Of a stretch of 64,000 bases of DNA, positions 55,101 to 61,728 are shown in pieces (within the stretch, counting starts at the first letter, position 1; every line of letters begins with the position of its first letter). This stretch comes from Bacillota bacterium (GTDB lineage Bacteria; Bacillota; Clostridia; Acetivibrionales; Acetivibrionaceae). Made by a program: the position numbers and the translations under genes. The stretch lies in assembly GCA_023398495.1 (NCBI GenBank), contig JAEWSG010000024.1, positions 1 to 64,000 of the forward strand, written 5' to 3'. Under the pieces are notes generated by a model, which worked only from the letters and a program-made list of their open reading frames with translations, searched no databases and was not told the DNA's origin.

Positions 55101-55354
55101 AAAATCTTTTGGGGATTGACCCTATAGGAATAAAGGATAATTTTTTCGAATTGGGTGGGGATTCGCTGATATTTGTGAATATGCACGCAGAACTGGAAAA
55201 GCTTTATCCGGGCAGAACAAAAGTTGAGGAGATTATTACGTGCCCTACCGTATCTGAGATTGCTGCCATAATAGAAAGAGAATGTGAAGAGGGAGTGGAG
55301 AATAGTGATACCGGTTCATATGGGTATCAGATGTATTTTACTGATTGGAGATGA
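49142..55354 (+). CDS. hybrid NRPS-PKS: docking-C-A(Ser)-PCP-KS0-(AT relic)-PCP
   Basis: This 2070-residue synthase opens with a TubC-like N-terminal docking domain (1-60). A condensation domain has HHIISDA (H209-A215; Ala replaces the final Gly). The adenylation domain reads DVWHFSLIDK, a serine-type code (first residue D728), followed by PCP (S1079). The KS (about 1160-1580) keeps C1326 but its HGTGT is QGTST (Q1462), the hallmark of a non-elongating KS0. An AT relic (about 1673-1875) has GKGMGE (1771-1776) for GHSxGE. The final PCP carries S2008. No thioesterase or reductase follows. The ATG at 49142 follows CCAGGAGG; an upstream in-frame GTG at 49112 lies within the preceding gene. Confidence 0.92.
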   Translation: MSIVEFLSKLRNCGVKLRVEGDTLKYQALKGVVTGELKEEISERKTEIIEFLKRVDFEAHANKDPIIHVPRGEDDEIPLTYSQKSMWFYHQLTGGNPVFNIANAVRIKGKIDKNSIVKSLSKLVNRHEAMRTTFKSKNGTPVQVVQKAEEIVLFELDLGHLSGDELEIELSRLLKEEARYAFDLEKGPLFRFCLIQLKENEYALSMVIHHIISDAWSNTIFVGEFFKLYESSVQGKEEELPELKIQFADYSQWEHKRHQEDYMNKLLDYWKKQLDKPTTLQMPTDRVRPKNQTYEGGFEPIELSMEITRSLKNLCSSEGTSLFMVILAAFQTMLYRYSGQEDIFTGTVVANRNRSEIENVVGFFMNTLVLRTDFAGDPRFRDVLKKVKDMTLDAYTYQELPFDKMLEELKPERDISRTPLFQVMFILHNNRKVELEMPGVKMEPIEVDSGLAPFDLRLQLTEGEEGIKGGFDYSAALFDADTIKRMAGHLENILEEICINPDQKVSELKLLQKEEEERILLEFNNTTTYYPMEKVIHKLFEEEAKKSPESTAVIFGSKELTYRELNEKSNQLAHVLINKGIRAESIVGIMLERSLEMIIGIMAIEKAGGAYLPIDPNYPEDRINYILGDSGVSVLLTSSKFHDMNISGKIQRIFLEDKSFYNGKVENLVDTVSPGNLAYVIYTSGSTGKPKGTLIEHHSLINRLNWMQKMYPIGPDDTILQKTPFTFDVSVWEMFWWSAQGAKVCFLEPGGEKEPGKILEAIEKNRITVMHFVPSMLSVFLEYLKETGEAFRASGLKRVFVSGEALTSAQVRLFNSLLGKNGTKLSNLYGPTEATIDVSYYDCPTKDVPDIIPIGRPIDNTQLLIMDKNMQLQPVGVPGELCIAGVGLAREYLNKPELTAEKFIDNTIASGRRIYRTGDLARWMPDGNIEYLGRMDFQVKLRGLRIELGEIEGALLIHPAVKECIVTVWEKEPGNVHLVGYIVCDRENSIDSAGLQDFLGNSLPEYMVPRIFVFLDTMPLSSNGKADRKALPVPVLSKSAGYIAPQNEIEEILSEIWKEELGLTNVGVNDNFFEVGGHSLLLTKVHSRIKKQFNKEFPLVDMFTYSTISSLAKFIKGEHEQVSFLKNEDRLKRQKKARQSKSKDIESFTTSKNEYSGKIAIIGMSGRFPGARNIDEFWNNLKYGVDSITSFSKEEAIKAGANKEDVNNPDYVLAGGILEDIEYFDASFFGFNPRETENMDPQHRLFLECSYEALENAGYAKNEYEYPVGVYAGSNMSTYFLYHLMAKVGLKDNFGMLLSNDKDYLAARVSYEFNLKGPSINVQTACSTSVTAIALACEGLLNYNCDMALAGGASVKLPQKIGYLYQPGMIASPDGHARPFDADAQGTIFTSAVGVVVLKRLEDAIGDGDNIYAVIRGIAVNNDGSTKVAFTAPSREGQSEVIAAAQNLAGVNPDDIGYVEAQGTSTSIGDPIEVSALDQVFAQKTQRKNFCALGSVKGNIGHTTSAAGVVAIIKASLALKNKQIPPVINYKTPNPKIDFDSSAFYINTSLTDWVSNGKPRLAGVNSFGFGGTNVHTVLEEAPEITASTTSRPFELITLSARSKTALENMAHNLGEFFKHNPKLNFQDAVYTLHVGRKEFEYRRTLVCKDAKEAAESLYKNKESYVVDMNSGTAPSIAFVFTEGKSLEPGMTFNLYNNFEVFKEEVDRGSEILEAYSGVNTLSILYHESQDGNLSGRYSEDIRISRSINLIIEYAMAKLWMSWGIKPCTAIGKGMGEYTAALVSDVLSLEDALLLAYSDRDNLNENLTKVTFKPAIRPYISNVTGTWTDNSELCDREYWKKVLCQDKFYSGIETLVNNNTGILLQMGKPFPLSGVDGVKVFSSFSHKMEDLTDFEAVLQTLGMLWEEGAKVWWEEFHSSEKRHRVPLPTYPFERKRYWVEQFDMGEYVKKGSDNLVSKQENAYTRPDISTDYEAPRNEAEERIAEIWQNLLGIDPIGIKDNFFELGGDSLIFVNMHAELEKLYPGRTKVEEIITCPTVSEIAAIIERECEEGVENSDTGSYGYQMYFTDWR

Positions 55355-55360
55355 ACATAA

Positions 55361-56617
55361 ATGAAAAAAATAGCATTGTTATTTCCCGGACAGGGATCCC
55401 AATATGTTGGTATGGGAAAGAAACTCTATGAAAATTACAGGACAGCTGTAGAGGTTTTTGATGAGGCCAATGATGCTCTGGGATTTGACTTAAAAGAGCT
55501 TTGTTTTAATGGTGATATTGAGGAATTGACAAAGACGGAAAACACGCAGCCGGCAATACTGGCACATAGTGTGGCTGCGTTCAGGATATTCATGGAGAAG
55601 TTCGGGATTGAGCCAGTATTTCTGGCTGGACACAGCTTGGGCGAAATTTCAGCATTGACCTGTTCAGGGGCAATAGCCTTAAAGGATGCAATAAGGATTG
55701 TCAGGAGCCGTGGGAGATTTATGCAGGAGGCCGTTCCAAATGGTATTGGATCTATGGCCGCTATAGGCGGTATAGACAAATCAGCTATAGAAGAAGAGTG
55801 CAGAAGGGTTTCCAGTGAAAACCAGATGGTAGTGATATCAAACTATAATTCACTAGATCAGATAGTTATATCAGGGCATACTTCTTCCGTAAATGCTGCA
55901 AGTGAAAGACTGAAGAAATATGGGGCACGGGTAGTGCCTTTAAAGGTTAGTGCACCGTTCCACAGCCCTTTGATGCAGCCAGCTGCACATAGATTTAAGG
56001 AAGAACTTGGCCGGTATTCTTATAATGAATTAAAACTAGATGTTATATCGAATGTTACAGCATTACCATACAGAGGCCAGAATGCTGTTGTTGACAATCT
56101 GCCACTACAGATTGTAAGTCCGGTTCGCTGGAATGAGACTATGAAGTACCTTGAGTCTAAAGGTGTTGATATGGCTGTCGAGCTTGGCCCTCAGACGGTA
56201 TTAAGAAACCTCATGAGAAGGAATGTGACGGGTATCCCGGCATTTTCATTCGATGATGAGGAAGATATTGCTGTTCTTGGGAGAAAACTTTCTAAAAAGG
56301 AAAAGACGCAAGAGGATAGCTCAGGAAAAGGGCTGAAGCTTGTAAAGATGTGTCTTGCAACTGCTATTTGTACCAAAAACACAAACTGGGATGAGAAGGA
56401 ATATGCAAAGGGAGTGGTTGAGCCCTATCATAAGATTCAGAAAATGAAGGAGGAGTTGGAGGCCGATGGCTGTGAGCCTTCGGTTGAGCAGCTCAAAGAT
56501 GCTGTGGAAATGCTAAAGTTAGTGTTTAAAACAAAAGGCACCGATATGCAAGAACAACGTGAAAAATTTGTGACAATAATTAAGAAAACAGGTTTTCAAA
56601 CCCTGTTTGAAATGTAA
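55361..56617 (+). CDS. fabD: stand-alone malonyl-CoA acyltransferase (trans-AT)
   Basis: This 418-residue protein has an N-terminal FabD domain (1-290) with all catalytic positions: GQGSQ at 10-14, S92 in GHSLGE, R117 and H201 in PFHS, the numbering seen in E. coli FabD. It would load malonyl units onto the carrier proteins of the AT-less modules. A C-terminal extension of about 110 residues is helical and charged (CTKNTNWDEKEYAKG..., EQLKDAVEMLKLVFKTKG), has no catalytic motif I recognise, and may be a docking region. It lies six bases after the PKS gene, confirming its role as the trans-AT of this operon rather than housekeeping. Confidence 0.92.
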   Translation: MKKIALLFPGQGSQYVGMGKKLYENYRTAVEVFDEANDALGFDLKELCFNGDIEELTKTENTQPAILAHSVAAFRIFMEKFGIEPVFLAGHSLGEISALTCSGAIALKDAIRIVRSRGRFMQEAVPNGIGSMAAIGGIDKSAIEEECRRVSSENQMVVISNYNSLDQIVISGHTSSVNAASERLKKYGARVVPLKVSAPFHSPLMQPAAHRFKEELGRYSYNELKLDVISNVTALPYRGQNAVVDNLPLQIVSPVRWNETMKYLESKGVDMAVELGPQTVLRNLMRRNVTGIPAFSFDDEEDIAVLGRKLSKKEKTQEDSSGKGLKLVKMCLATAICTKNTNWDEKEYAKGVVEPYHKIQKMKEELEADGCEPSVEQLKDAVEMLKLVFKTKGTDMQEQREKFVTIIKKTGFQTLFEM

Positions 56618-56631
56618 AAGGGGTGAAGTTT

Positions 56632-57450
56632 GTGTATGGTAAAAGCTTAAGATTATCAAGAATTATGAATTTTGATACCGGAAAGACATGTATAGTTCCT
56701 ATGGATCATGGTGTAACACTTGGACCAATTGATGGAATACGGGATTATGTTGGCACAATTACACAGGTAGTGAGCGGTGGTGCGGATGCACTCGTATTAC
56801 ACAAGGGACTTTTGAAATCTGTCACAAGTCATCCTCAACTTTCAAACGGTCGGTATATCATGCATTTATCTGCTTCAACTTCATTGAGTAATGATTCCAG
56901 CCACAAGGTATTGACAGGTTCAGTGGAAGAAGCTGTGAAACTGGGAGCAGATGCAGTTTCAGTACATATAAATCTTGGGGTTTGGTCAGAGGGTGAAATG
57001 ACCAAAGATTTAGGAACGGTTGCTAAAGATTGTATGGAATGGGGAATGCCTCTTTTAGCAATGATTTATACACATAAAAATCCTGAGGATATTAATGCCG
57101 TTATGCATTCTGCACGAGTAGCTGAGGAACTTGGAGCAGATATAGTCAAGATTGGATACCCGGGATCTGTAGAAAATACCGAAAAACTTATAAGGGGTGT
57201 GGGTATACCGGTAGTTATTGCGGGCGGAGAACGGATGGAAAACGTTGAAAAATTAATGAGTACCATTGATGATGCTATGAATGCAGGTGCCTCGGGCGTT
57301 GCAATAGGGCGAAATATTTTTCAGTACAAGAATCCTGCATTGCTTACAGGTCTTATTAGCAAGCTGGTCCATGGGAAGCTGAAGCTTGGACAGTGCTTAA
57401 GTATGCTTAAAGAATTGGAGGGTGTTTATGCAGAGGGATGCAGGTTCTAG
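56632..57450 (+). CDS. class I DeoC/FbaB-type aldolase (ADH-synthase-like)
   Basis: This 272-residue TIM-barrel aldolase belongs to the archaeal-type fructose-bisphosphate aldolase family, which includes 2-amino-3,7-dideoxy-threo-hept-6-ulosonate synthase. Signatures are VPMDHGVTLGP, the Schiff-base lysine in ADIVKIGYPGS, VVIAGGER and GASGVAIGRNIFQ. The start is probably GTG at 56632, six bases after AAAGGGGTG; the GTG at 56623 lies within that site. Its presence between a trans-AT and a free ACP in a sugar-decorated PKS cluster suggests it makes a heptulose- or aminoshikimate-like building block. The exact substrate cannot be read from sequence. Confidence 0.8.
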   Translation: MYGKSLRLSRIMNFDTGKTCIVPMDHGVTLGPIDGIRDYVGTITQVVSGGADALVLHKGLLKSVTSHPQLSNGRYIMHLSASTSLSNDSSHKVLTGSVEEAVKLGADAVSVHINLGVWSEGEMTKDLGTVAKDCMEWGMPLLAMIYTHKNPEDINAVMHSARVAEELGADIVKIGYPGSVENTEKLIRGVGIPVVIAGGERMENVEKLMSTIDDAMNAGASGVAIGRNIFQYKNPALLTGLISKLVHGKLKLGQCLSMLKELEGVYAEGCRF

Positions 57451-57685
57451 ATTAATATCCATACTGAAGGAGAAATTCGATGTGGATTGTGAGGCTGGAA
57501 TAAGGCTTGAAGATAATCTGTCCAGCCTTAATATTAATTCAATAAGCTTCATAAGATTGGTTGTTGAGATTGAGAAAGAGTTCAATATTGAGTTTCAAGA
57601 CGATATAATCGATGTAAGAAATTTTAGTACACTAAAAAGTCTGGTGGAATTTATAGAAGAAAAATATTACACACCCAACTTTTAG
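57428..57685 (+). CDS. free-standing acyl carrier protein
   Basis: This 85-residue ACP has its phosphopantetheine serine in NINSISF, where Asn replaces the common Asp before Ser. The flanking helices (LISILKEKFDV, LVVEIEKEFNIEF and LVEFIEEKYY) fit the four-helix fold. The ATG at 57428 follows GGAGGGTG and overlaps the aldolase by 23 bases, so the two are coupled. It may carry a special extender, starter or tailoring intermediate for the PKS. Confidence 0.85.
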   Translation: MQRDAGSRLISILKEKFDVDCEAGIRLEDNLSSLNINSISFIRLVVEIEKEFNIEFQDDIIDVRNFSTLKSLVEFIEEKYYTPNF

Positions 57686-57708
57686 GAAGAATTGTGTAGG
57701 AGGTTAAT

Positions 57709-58863
57709 GTGACGACAATTGCTGATTATTTTAGGAATGTAATCAAGCTTGTTTCTTCTCTTGAACAGCTGCCTTATGACGGTGTTCTGTCTGAAATTAA
57801 GCGGGCTGTCCGGCAAAGACATACAATATATGTTGTTGGGAACGGAGTAAGCAGTATAACAGTTTCACACTTTGCCAACGATCTTATGAAAAATTCCGGT
57901 GAATATATTTCCAATATGCTTGGGCTTGGAATAAGAGTGATCGCACTTTCCGATAATATGCCCTTTTTTACAGCTGTTTCAAATGATATTTCAACAAACA
58001 GCGTGTATGTAGAGTATTTAAAGGCTTGTGCCATGCCTGGTGACCTTGTGATAATATTTTCATCAGGTATGCCACACAAAAATCTGGTAGAAGGCGCAGA
58101 ATTCAGTTATAAAAAAGGTCTTCGTGTTGTATCGGTAACAGGTGGTTCTCCTCAAGGTCTGACAGAATACTCTCATGTACTCTGTGATGTAAAAGGAGAA
58201 ACCATGGAGCAAACTGATTCGGTGCATACATTTTTGTGCCACAGTTGGGCGGTTCAACTTAAGAGAGAGCTTAAGATGCCTGTTGTTTTTCTAGATAGGG
58301 ATGGAGTGATAAACAGAGATAGACCGGACTATATTAAAAACTGGGAAGAGTTTGAATTTCTTCCCGGCGTTGAAGATGCAATCCGAAAGCTCAATGAAAA
58401 GGGATATGCAGTAGTTGTAGTAACAAATCAGGCTGCTGTAGGGCATAAAATTATTGAACCTGCTGTGCTTGAAGATATACATACCCGTATGGATGGTACT
58501 TTATATGGTCTGGGTGCAATGATAAGCAAAATTTATTATTGTCCCCACACCCCGGGTGACAGCTGTAAATGCCGTAAACCGAAAAATGGAATGCTTGTAC
58601 AAGCTTTTGAAGAGCTCCCGATAGATAGGAAAAACGGGATAATGATCGGAGACAGCTATACGGACATTGAGGCGGGACAGAGAAGTGGTTTGACAACTAT
58701 CTTGCTATCAGGTAACAGAGTGGTTTCTGATAACCGGAATATTGTTCCTGACTATTTTGCTTTGGATCTGCCTGAAGCTGTAGATTTAATCTTAAGTAAA
58801 AATTTCAGGCAAAACACCATAAGAATGGAAGAACAAGCAGCTTTACTGTGTAGTATCAAATAA
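57709..58863 (+). CDS. fusion of SIS-domain isomerase and GmhB-type heptose bisphosphate phosphatase
   Basis: This 384-residue protein has two parts. Residues 1-188 form a SIS domain in which H54, D58, D170 and H178 fall where GmhA has its metal and catalytic residues. It is therefore the likelier sedoheptulose-7-phosphate isomerase of the cluster. Residues 190-350 form a HAD phosphatase of the GmhB type: DRDG (D196, D198), TNQ, the zinc site C278, H280, C286, C288 and GDSYTD (D315). It would remove the 7-phosphate from heptose 1,7-bisphosphate. The GTG start at 57709 follows AGGAGG. Confidence 0.88.
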   Translation: MTTIADYFRNVIKLVSSLEQLPYDGVLSEIKRAVRQRHTIYVVGNGVSSITVSHFANDLMKNSGEYISNMLGLGIRVIALSDNMPFFTAVSNDISTNSVYVEYLKACAMPGDLVIIFSSGMPHKNLVEGAEFSYKKGLRVVSVTGGSPQGLTEYSHVLCDVKGETMEQTDSVHTFLCHSWAVQLKRELKMPVVFLDRDGVINRDRPDYIKNWEEFEFLPGVEDAIRKLNEKGYAVVVVTNQAAVGHKIIEPAVLEDIHTRMDGTLYGLGAMISKIYYCPHTPGDSCKCRKPKNGMLVQAFEELPIDRKNGIMIGDSYTDIEAGQRSGLTTILLSGNRVVSDNRNIVPDYFALDLPEAVDLILSKNFRQNTIRMEEQAALLCSIK

Positions 58864-58891
58864 ATGTGGAGTAGTTTAAAAGTATATTTCT

Positions 58892-58917
58892 AAGTGCCTT
58901 AAAACGGGCACTTTTTT
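58892..58917 (+). terminator. intrinsic terminator inside the biosynthetic operon
   Basis: AAGTGCC (58892-58898) pairs with GGCACTT (58906-58912) around a seven-base loop, followed by a T-run. It lies between two pathway genes on the same strand, so read-through would need antitermination or a new promoter. Confidence 0.7.
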
Positions 58918-58972
58918 GGTATGCATAATTTTCTTGAAGTATTATTTGAAATTTTATTAAGGAGGTTTTTTT

Positions 58973-60088
58973 ATGTTGGCACTTGTTACAGGAGGTGCAG
59001 GGTTTATTGGTTCACATATTGCAGATGCACTGCTGGCTAAAGGATATAGGGTGAGGATACTTGATGCGTTAACAGAACCTGTGCATCCGGGGGGAAGAAT
59101 ACCTGATTATTTACCTAAGGATGCAGAACTCATAATAGGTGATGTCCGGGACAAAAATGCAGTGTCGAAAGCTCTTGAAGGCGTTGATGTTGTATTCCAC
59201 GAGGGAGCACACCAGGGGTATCTTCCTGACTATAGCACGTTTTTTGATGTTAACAGTGTTGGAACCTCAATGCTTTTTGAAGTAATAGCCGAGAAAAAAC
59301 TCAATGTTAAGAAGGTTATAATAGCCTCTTCACAGGCAGTATATGGTGAGGGTCAATATATTTGCCCACAGCATGGTCAATTCCAGCCGATGCCAAGGGC
59401 AACTGAGCGTCTGGTTAAAGGACAATGGGAACATACCTGTCCTATATGCACAGAAACATTAAAAAACCTTCATGTTACGGAGAAACTTGTCAATCCAAAC
59501 ACTCAGTATGCCATTTCAAAGTATTCTCAGGAGCTTATCGGCCACAATCTTGGTCGCAGGCATGATATTCCTGTAGTATGTCTCAGGTATTCAATTACAC
59601 TTGGCAAAAGACAGTCATTTTATAACATGTATACGGGGATATTGAGAAGCTTTGCAACATTACTCACACTGGGACAGTCACCGGTAATTTTTGAAGATGG
59701 AATGCTGCAGAGGGATTATATTCATATAGATGATGTGGTAAGTGCCAATATGTGTGTGCTTGAAAGTCCTGATGCAGATTATCAGTCTTTCAATGTGGGA
59801 AGCGGTATTAGTACAACAGTATTGGAGTTTTATAAAGAAATATCCGGATATATGAACAGCACCTTGAGGCCGATAATGAATGGTGAATTCAGGGTGGGGG
59901 ATGTGCGCCATATAGTATCTTCACCTGCGAAGCTTGAGGCGTTGGGATGGAAACCTCAAAAAAGCTTGCACAATATGATTGCAGACTATCTTGAATATCT
60001 TAATAAAGCACAGAACCTTGAAGATTATTTTGCATCTGCAATGAGAGATATGAAAAATAAAACAGCTATTATGAAGTCAGGAATATAG
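58973..60088 (+). CDS. NAD-dependent extended-SDR sugar epimerase/dehydratase
   Basis: This 371-residue nucleotide-sugar enzyme has the NAD(P) motif GGAGFIGSH (7-15), SSQAVYG, and the catalytic YAISK. An insertion bearing CPQHG and HTCPIC (about 132-163), probably a zinc knuckle, resembles that of dTDP-rhamnose 4-epimerase-type proteins. It would epimerise or oxidise the activated sugar made by the neighbouring heptose enzymes. The start follows AAGGAGG. It comes after an internal terminator but is followed closely by the HddA-like kinase. The precise stereochemistry is unknown. Confidence 0.82.
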   Translation: MLALVTGGAGFIGSHIADALLAKGYRVRILDALTEPVHPGGRIPDYLPKDAELIIGDVRDKNAVSKALEGVDVVFHEGAHQGYLPDYSTFFDVNSVGTSMLFEVIAEKKLNVKKVIIASSQAVYGEGQYICPQHGQFQPMPRATERLVKGQWEHTCPICTETLKNLHVTEKLVNPNTQYAISKYSQELIGHNLGRRHDIPVVCLRYSITLGKRQSFYNMYTGILRSFATLLTLGQSPVIFEDGMLQRDYIHIDDVVSANMCVLESPDADYQSFNVGSGISTTVLEFYKEISGYMNSTLRPIMNGEFRVGDVRHIVSSPAKLEALGWKPQKSLHNMIADYLEYLNKAQNLEDYFASAMRDMKNKTAIMKSGI

Positions 60089-60130
60089 GGACGTTTAAGT
60101 CCTAAGTAAACTGAAATTAGGGGTGATATC

Positions 60131-61102
60131 TTGATTGTAACAAGAACACCGCTCAGAATTAGCTTTTTTGGTGGAGGAACTGACTTGGAAAGGTTCTGGT
60201 CATTAGAGGACGGCTGTGTTTTAAGCTGTACGATAAACAAATACATATACGTTATTTTAAAGGAAAGCTATGACGGGCGGATACATATAAAATGTTTTGA
60301 AGAGGAAGACGTTGATTCAATTGATGAAATCAGGCATGATCTGATAAGAGAGGCACTGCGCCTGACAGGAATTAAGAATGGAATTGAAATTACAATCCTT
60401 TCAGATATTCCACATACCGGAAGTGGTCTGGGATCTTCAAGCAGTTTGACAGTTGGTCTTCTAAACGCTTTATACACTTATAAGGGAATCGAAGTGAAGG
60501 CAGATATGCTGGCATATCTTGCCTGTAATATTGAAATTAACATCCTTGGCAAGCCAATAGGGAAGCAGGATCAGTATATAGCTGCATTTGGAGGAATGCG
60601 GGTTTTGACGTTCAAGTCGGATGGTGATGTAGAGGTTCAGGCTGTTGAGCCTGGATACGATATTTACCAAGCCCTGAAAAAGCACCTGTTGTTGTTCTAT
60701 ACAGGTGTTGGACGTAAAGCCGAAAGAATTCTTAAAGAGCAAAACCGGCTTATTAATAACACAAGACCCATACTCCAGGACATGAAAAATCAGGTTGTAA
60801 AGGCCATCGATATCCTAACAAGAGCTGATATCGAGAAGTTCGGAGAGTTAATGCACGAGGGTTGGGTTATGAAGAAACAGCTTGCCGACGAAATAAGCAA
60901 CAGTTGGATAAACCAAACTATTGATAAGGCTTTTGAGGCCGGTGCATCGGCAGCTAAGATTACAGGAGCAGGAGGAGGGGGATTCCTTCTGGTTTTTTGT
61001 CAGCCGGAATTACATGATGCTGTACGACTTGCACTGAGAAATCTCAAGGAGCTTGAATTCAGCTTTGAAACACAGGGAACAAAGAAGTTTTTATGCAGTT
61101 AA
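60131..61102 (+). CDS. hddA: GHMP kinase, HddA-like heptose 7-phosphate 1-kinase
   Basis: This 323-residue sugar kinase opens with RTPLRISFFGGGTD, the hallmark of D-glycero-alpha-D-manno-heptose-7-phosphate kinase. The ATP loop HTGSGLGSSSSL lies near residues 97-108, and the C-terminal GHMP motif ITGAGGGGF follows. It would phosphorylate C1 in the alpha configuration, supplying the substrate for the GmhB domain. The TTG start at 60131 follows AGGGGTGAT. Related kinases act on fucose or glucuronate, so the heptose assignment leans on the GmhA/GmhB neighbours. Confidence 0.85.
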   Translation: MIVTRTPLRISFFGGGTDLERFWSLEDGCVLSCTINKYIYVILKESYDGRIHIKCFEEEDVDSIDEIRHDLIREALRLTGIKNGIEITILSDIPHTGSGLGSSSSLTVGLLNALYTYKGIEVKADMLAYLACNIEINILGKPIGKQDQYIAAFGGMRVLTFKSDGDVEVQAVEPGYDIYQALKKHLLLFYTGVGRKAERILKEQNRLINNTRPILQDMKNQVVKAIDILTRADIEKFGELMHEGWVMKKQLADEISNSWINQTIDKAFEAGASAAKITGAGGGGFLLVFCQPELHDAVRLALRNLKELEFSFETQGTKKFLCS

Positions 61103-61136
61103 GATAAAAAATAATGGACTAAGGAAGGTTATTAAG

Positions 61137-61688
61137 ATGACATTGGCACCCATGATAGATTGTTTCTGCAAAGGTATAAATGCCATACCTTTGCAGAAAA
61201 TTGAAAGTGCTGCCCGCCTTGTACTTGATACCATAAACGGTAACAGGCATGTATTTATTTGCGGTAATGGAGGAAGCGGATCTAACGCAAACCTTTTTGC
61301 CGGTATTCTATCAAGAATTGCAAAAAGGGATAATTCAGGATCAAGCATGTTTAGTCTTAATTCCAGTATGTCGACAATAACGTCAGTTGCAGAAAGTGAA
61401 GGCTATAACAAGATATTCCGTTCACAAATCGAAAATATGGCTCATCCCCAAGATCTGTTGATTTGTATTAGTGGCAGTGGAAATTCAGCTAACATAATAG
61501 AAGGAGTTCTAGCTGCCCAGAGGCTGGGAATGAAAGTGATAGGGCTCACGGGCATGGGTGGAGGGAAGCTGTCCAAGATGGCTGACTTATCGGTTATTGT
61601 TGATTCGGACAATATGGAACAGATTGAAAACATTCATACTGCGATAATTTATGCTATTACAATGTGGGTGGCTGAAAACTATAAATAA
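61137..61688 (+). CDS. GmhA-like SIS protein with degenerate active site
   Basis: This 183-residue single SIS domain resembles phosphoheptose isomerase (CGNGGS, GISGSGNSANII-like segment, LTGMGGGKL). Aligned by eye to E. coli GmhA, however, the zinc/catalytic positions differ: His61 is L53, Glu65 is I57, Gln172 is E164 and His180 is Y172. It may be a structural partner of the SIS-GmhB fusion, a phosphosugar-binding regulator, or an isomerase of different mechanism. The ATG at 61137 follows AAGGAAGG; the frame extends upstream into hddA without a site. Confidence 0.78.
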   Translation: MTLAPMIDCFCKGINAIPLQKIESAARLVLDTINGNRHVFICGNGGSGSNANLFAGILSRIAKRDNSGSSMFSLNSSMSTITSVAESEGYNKIFRSQIENMAHPQDLLICISGSGNSANIIEGVLAAQRLGMKVIGLTGMGGGKLSKMADLSVIVDSDNMEQIENIHTAIIYAITMWVAENYK

Positions 61689-61728
61689 TGATTTTGGAAA
61701 GTACAGATTAGGGAAAGGATGTGAAAAT

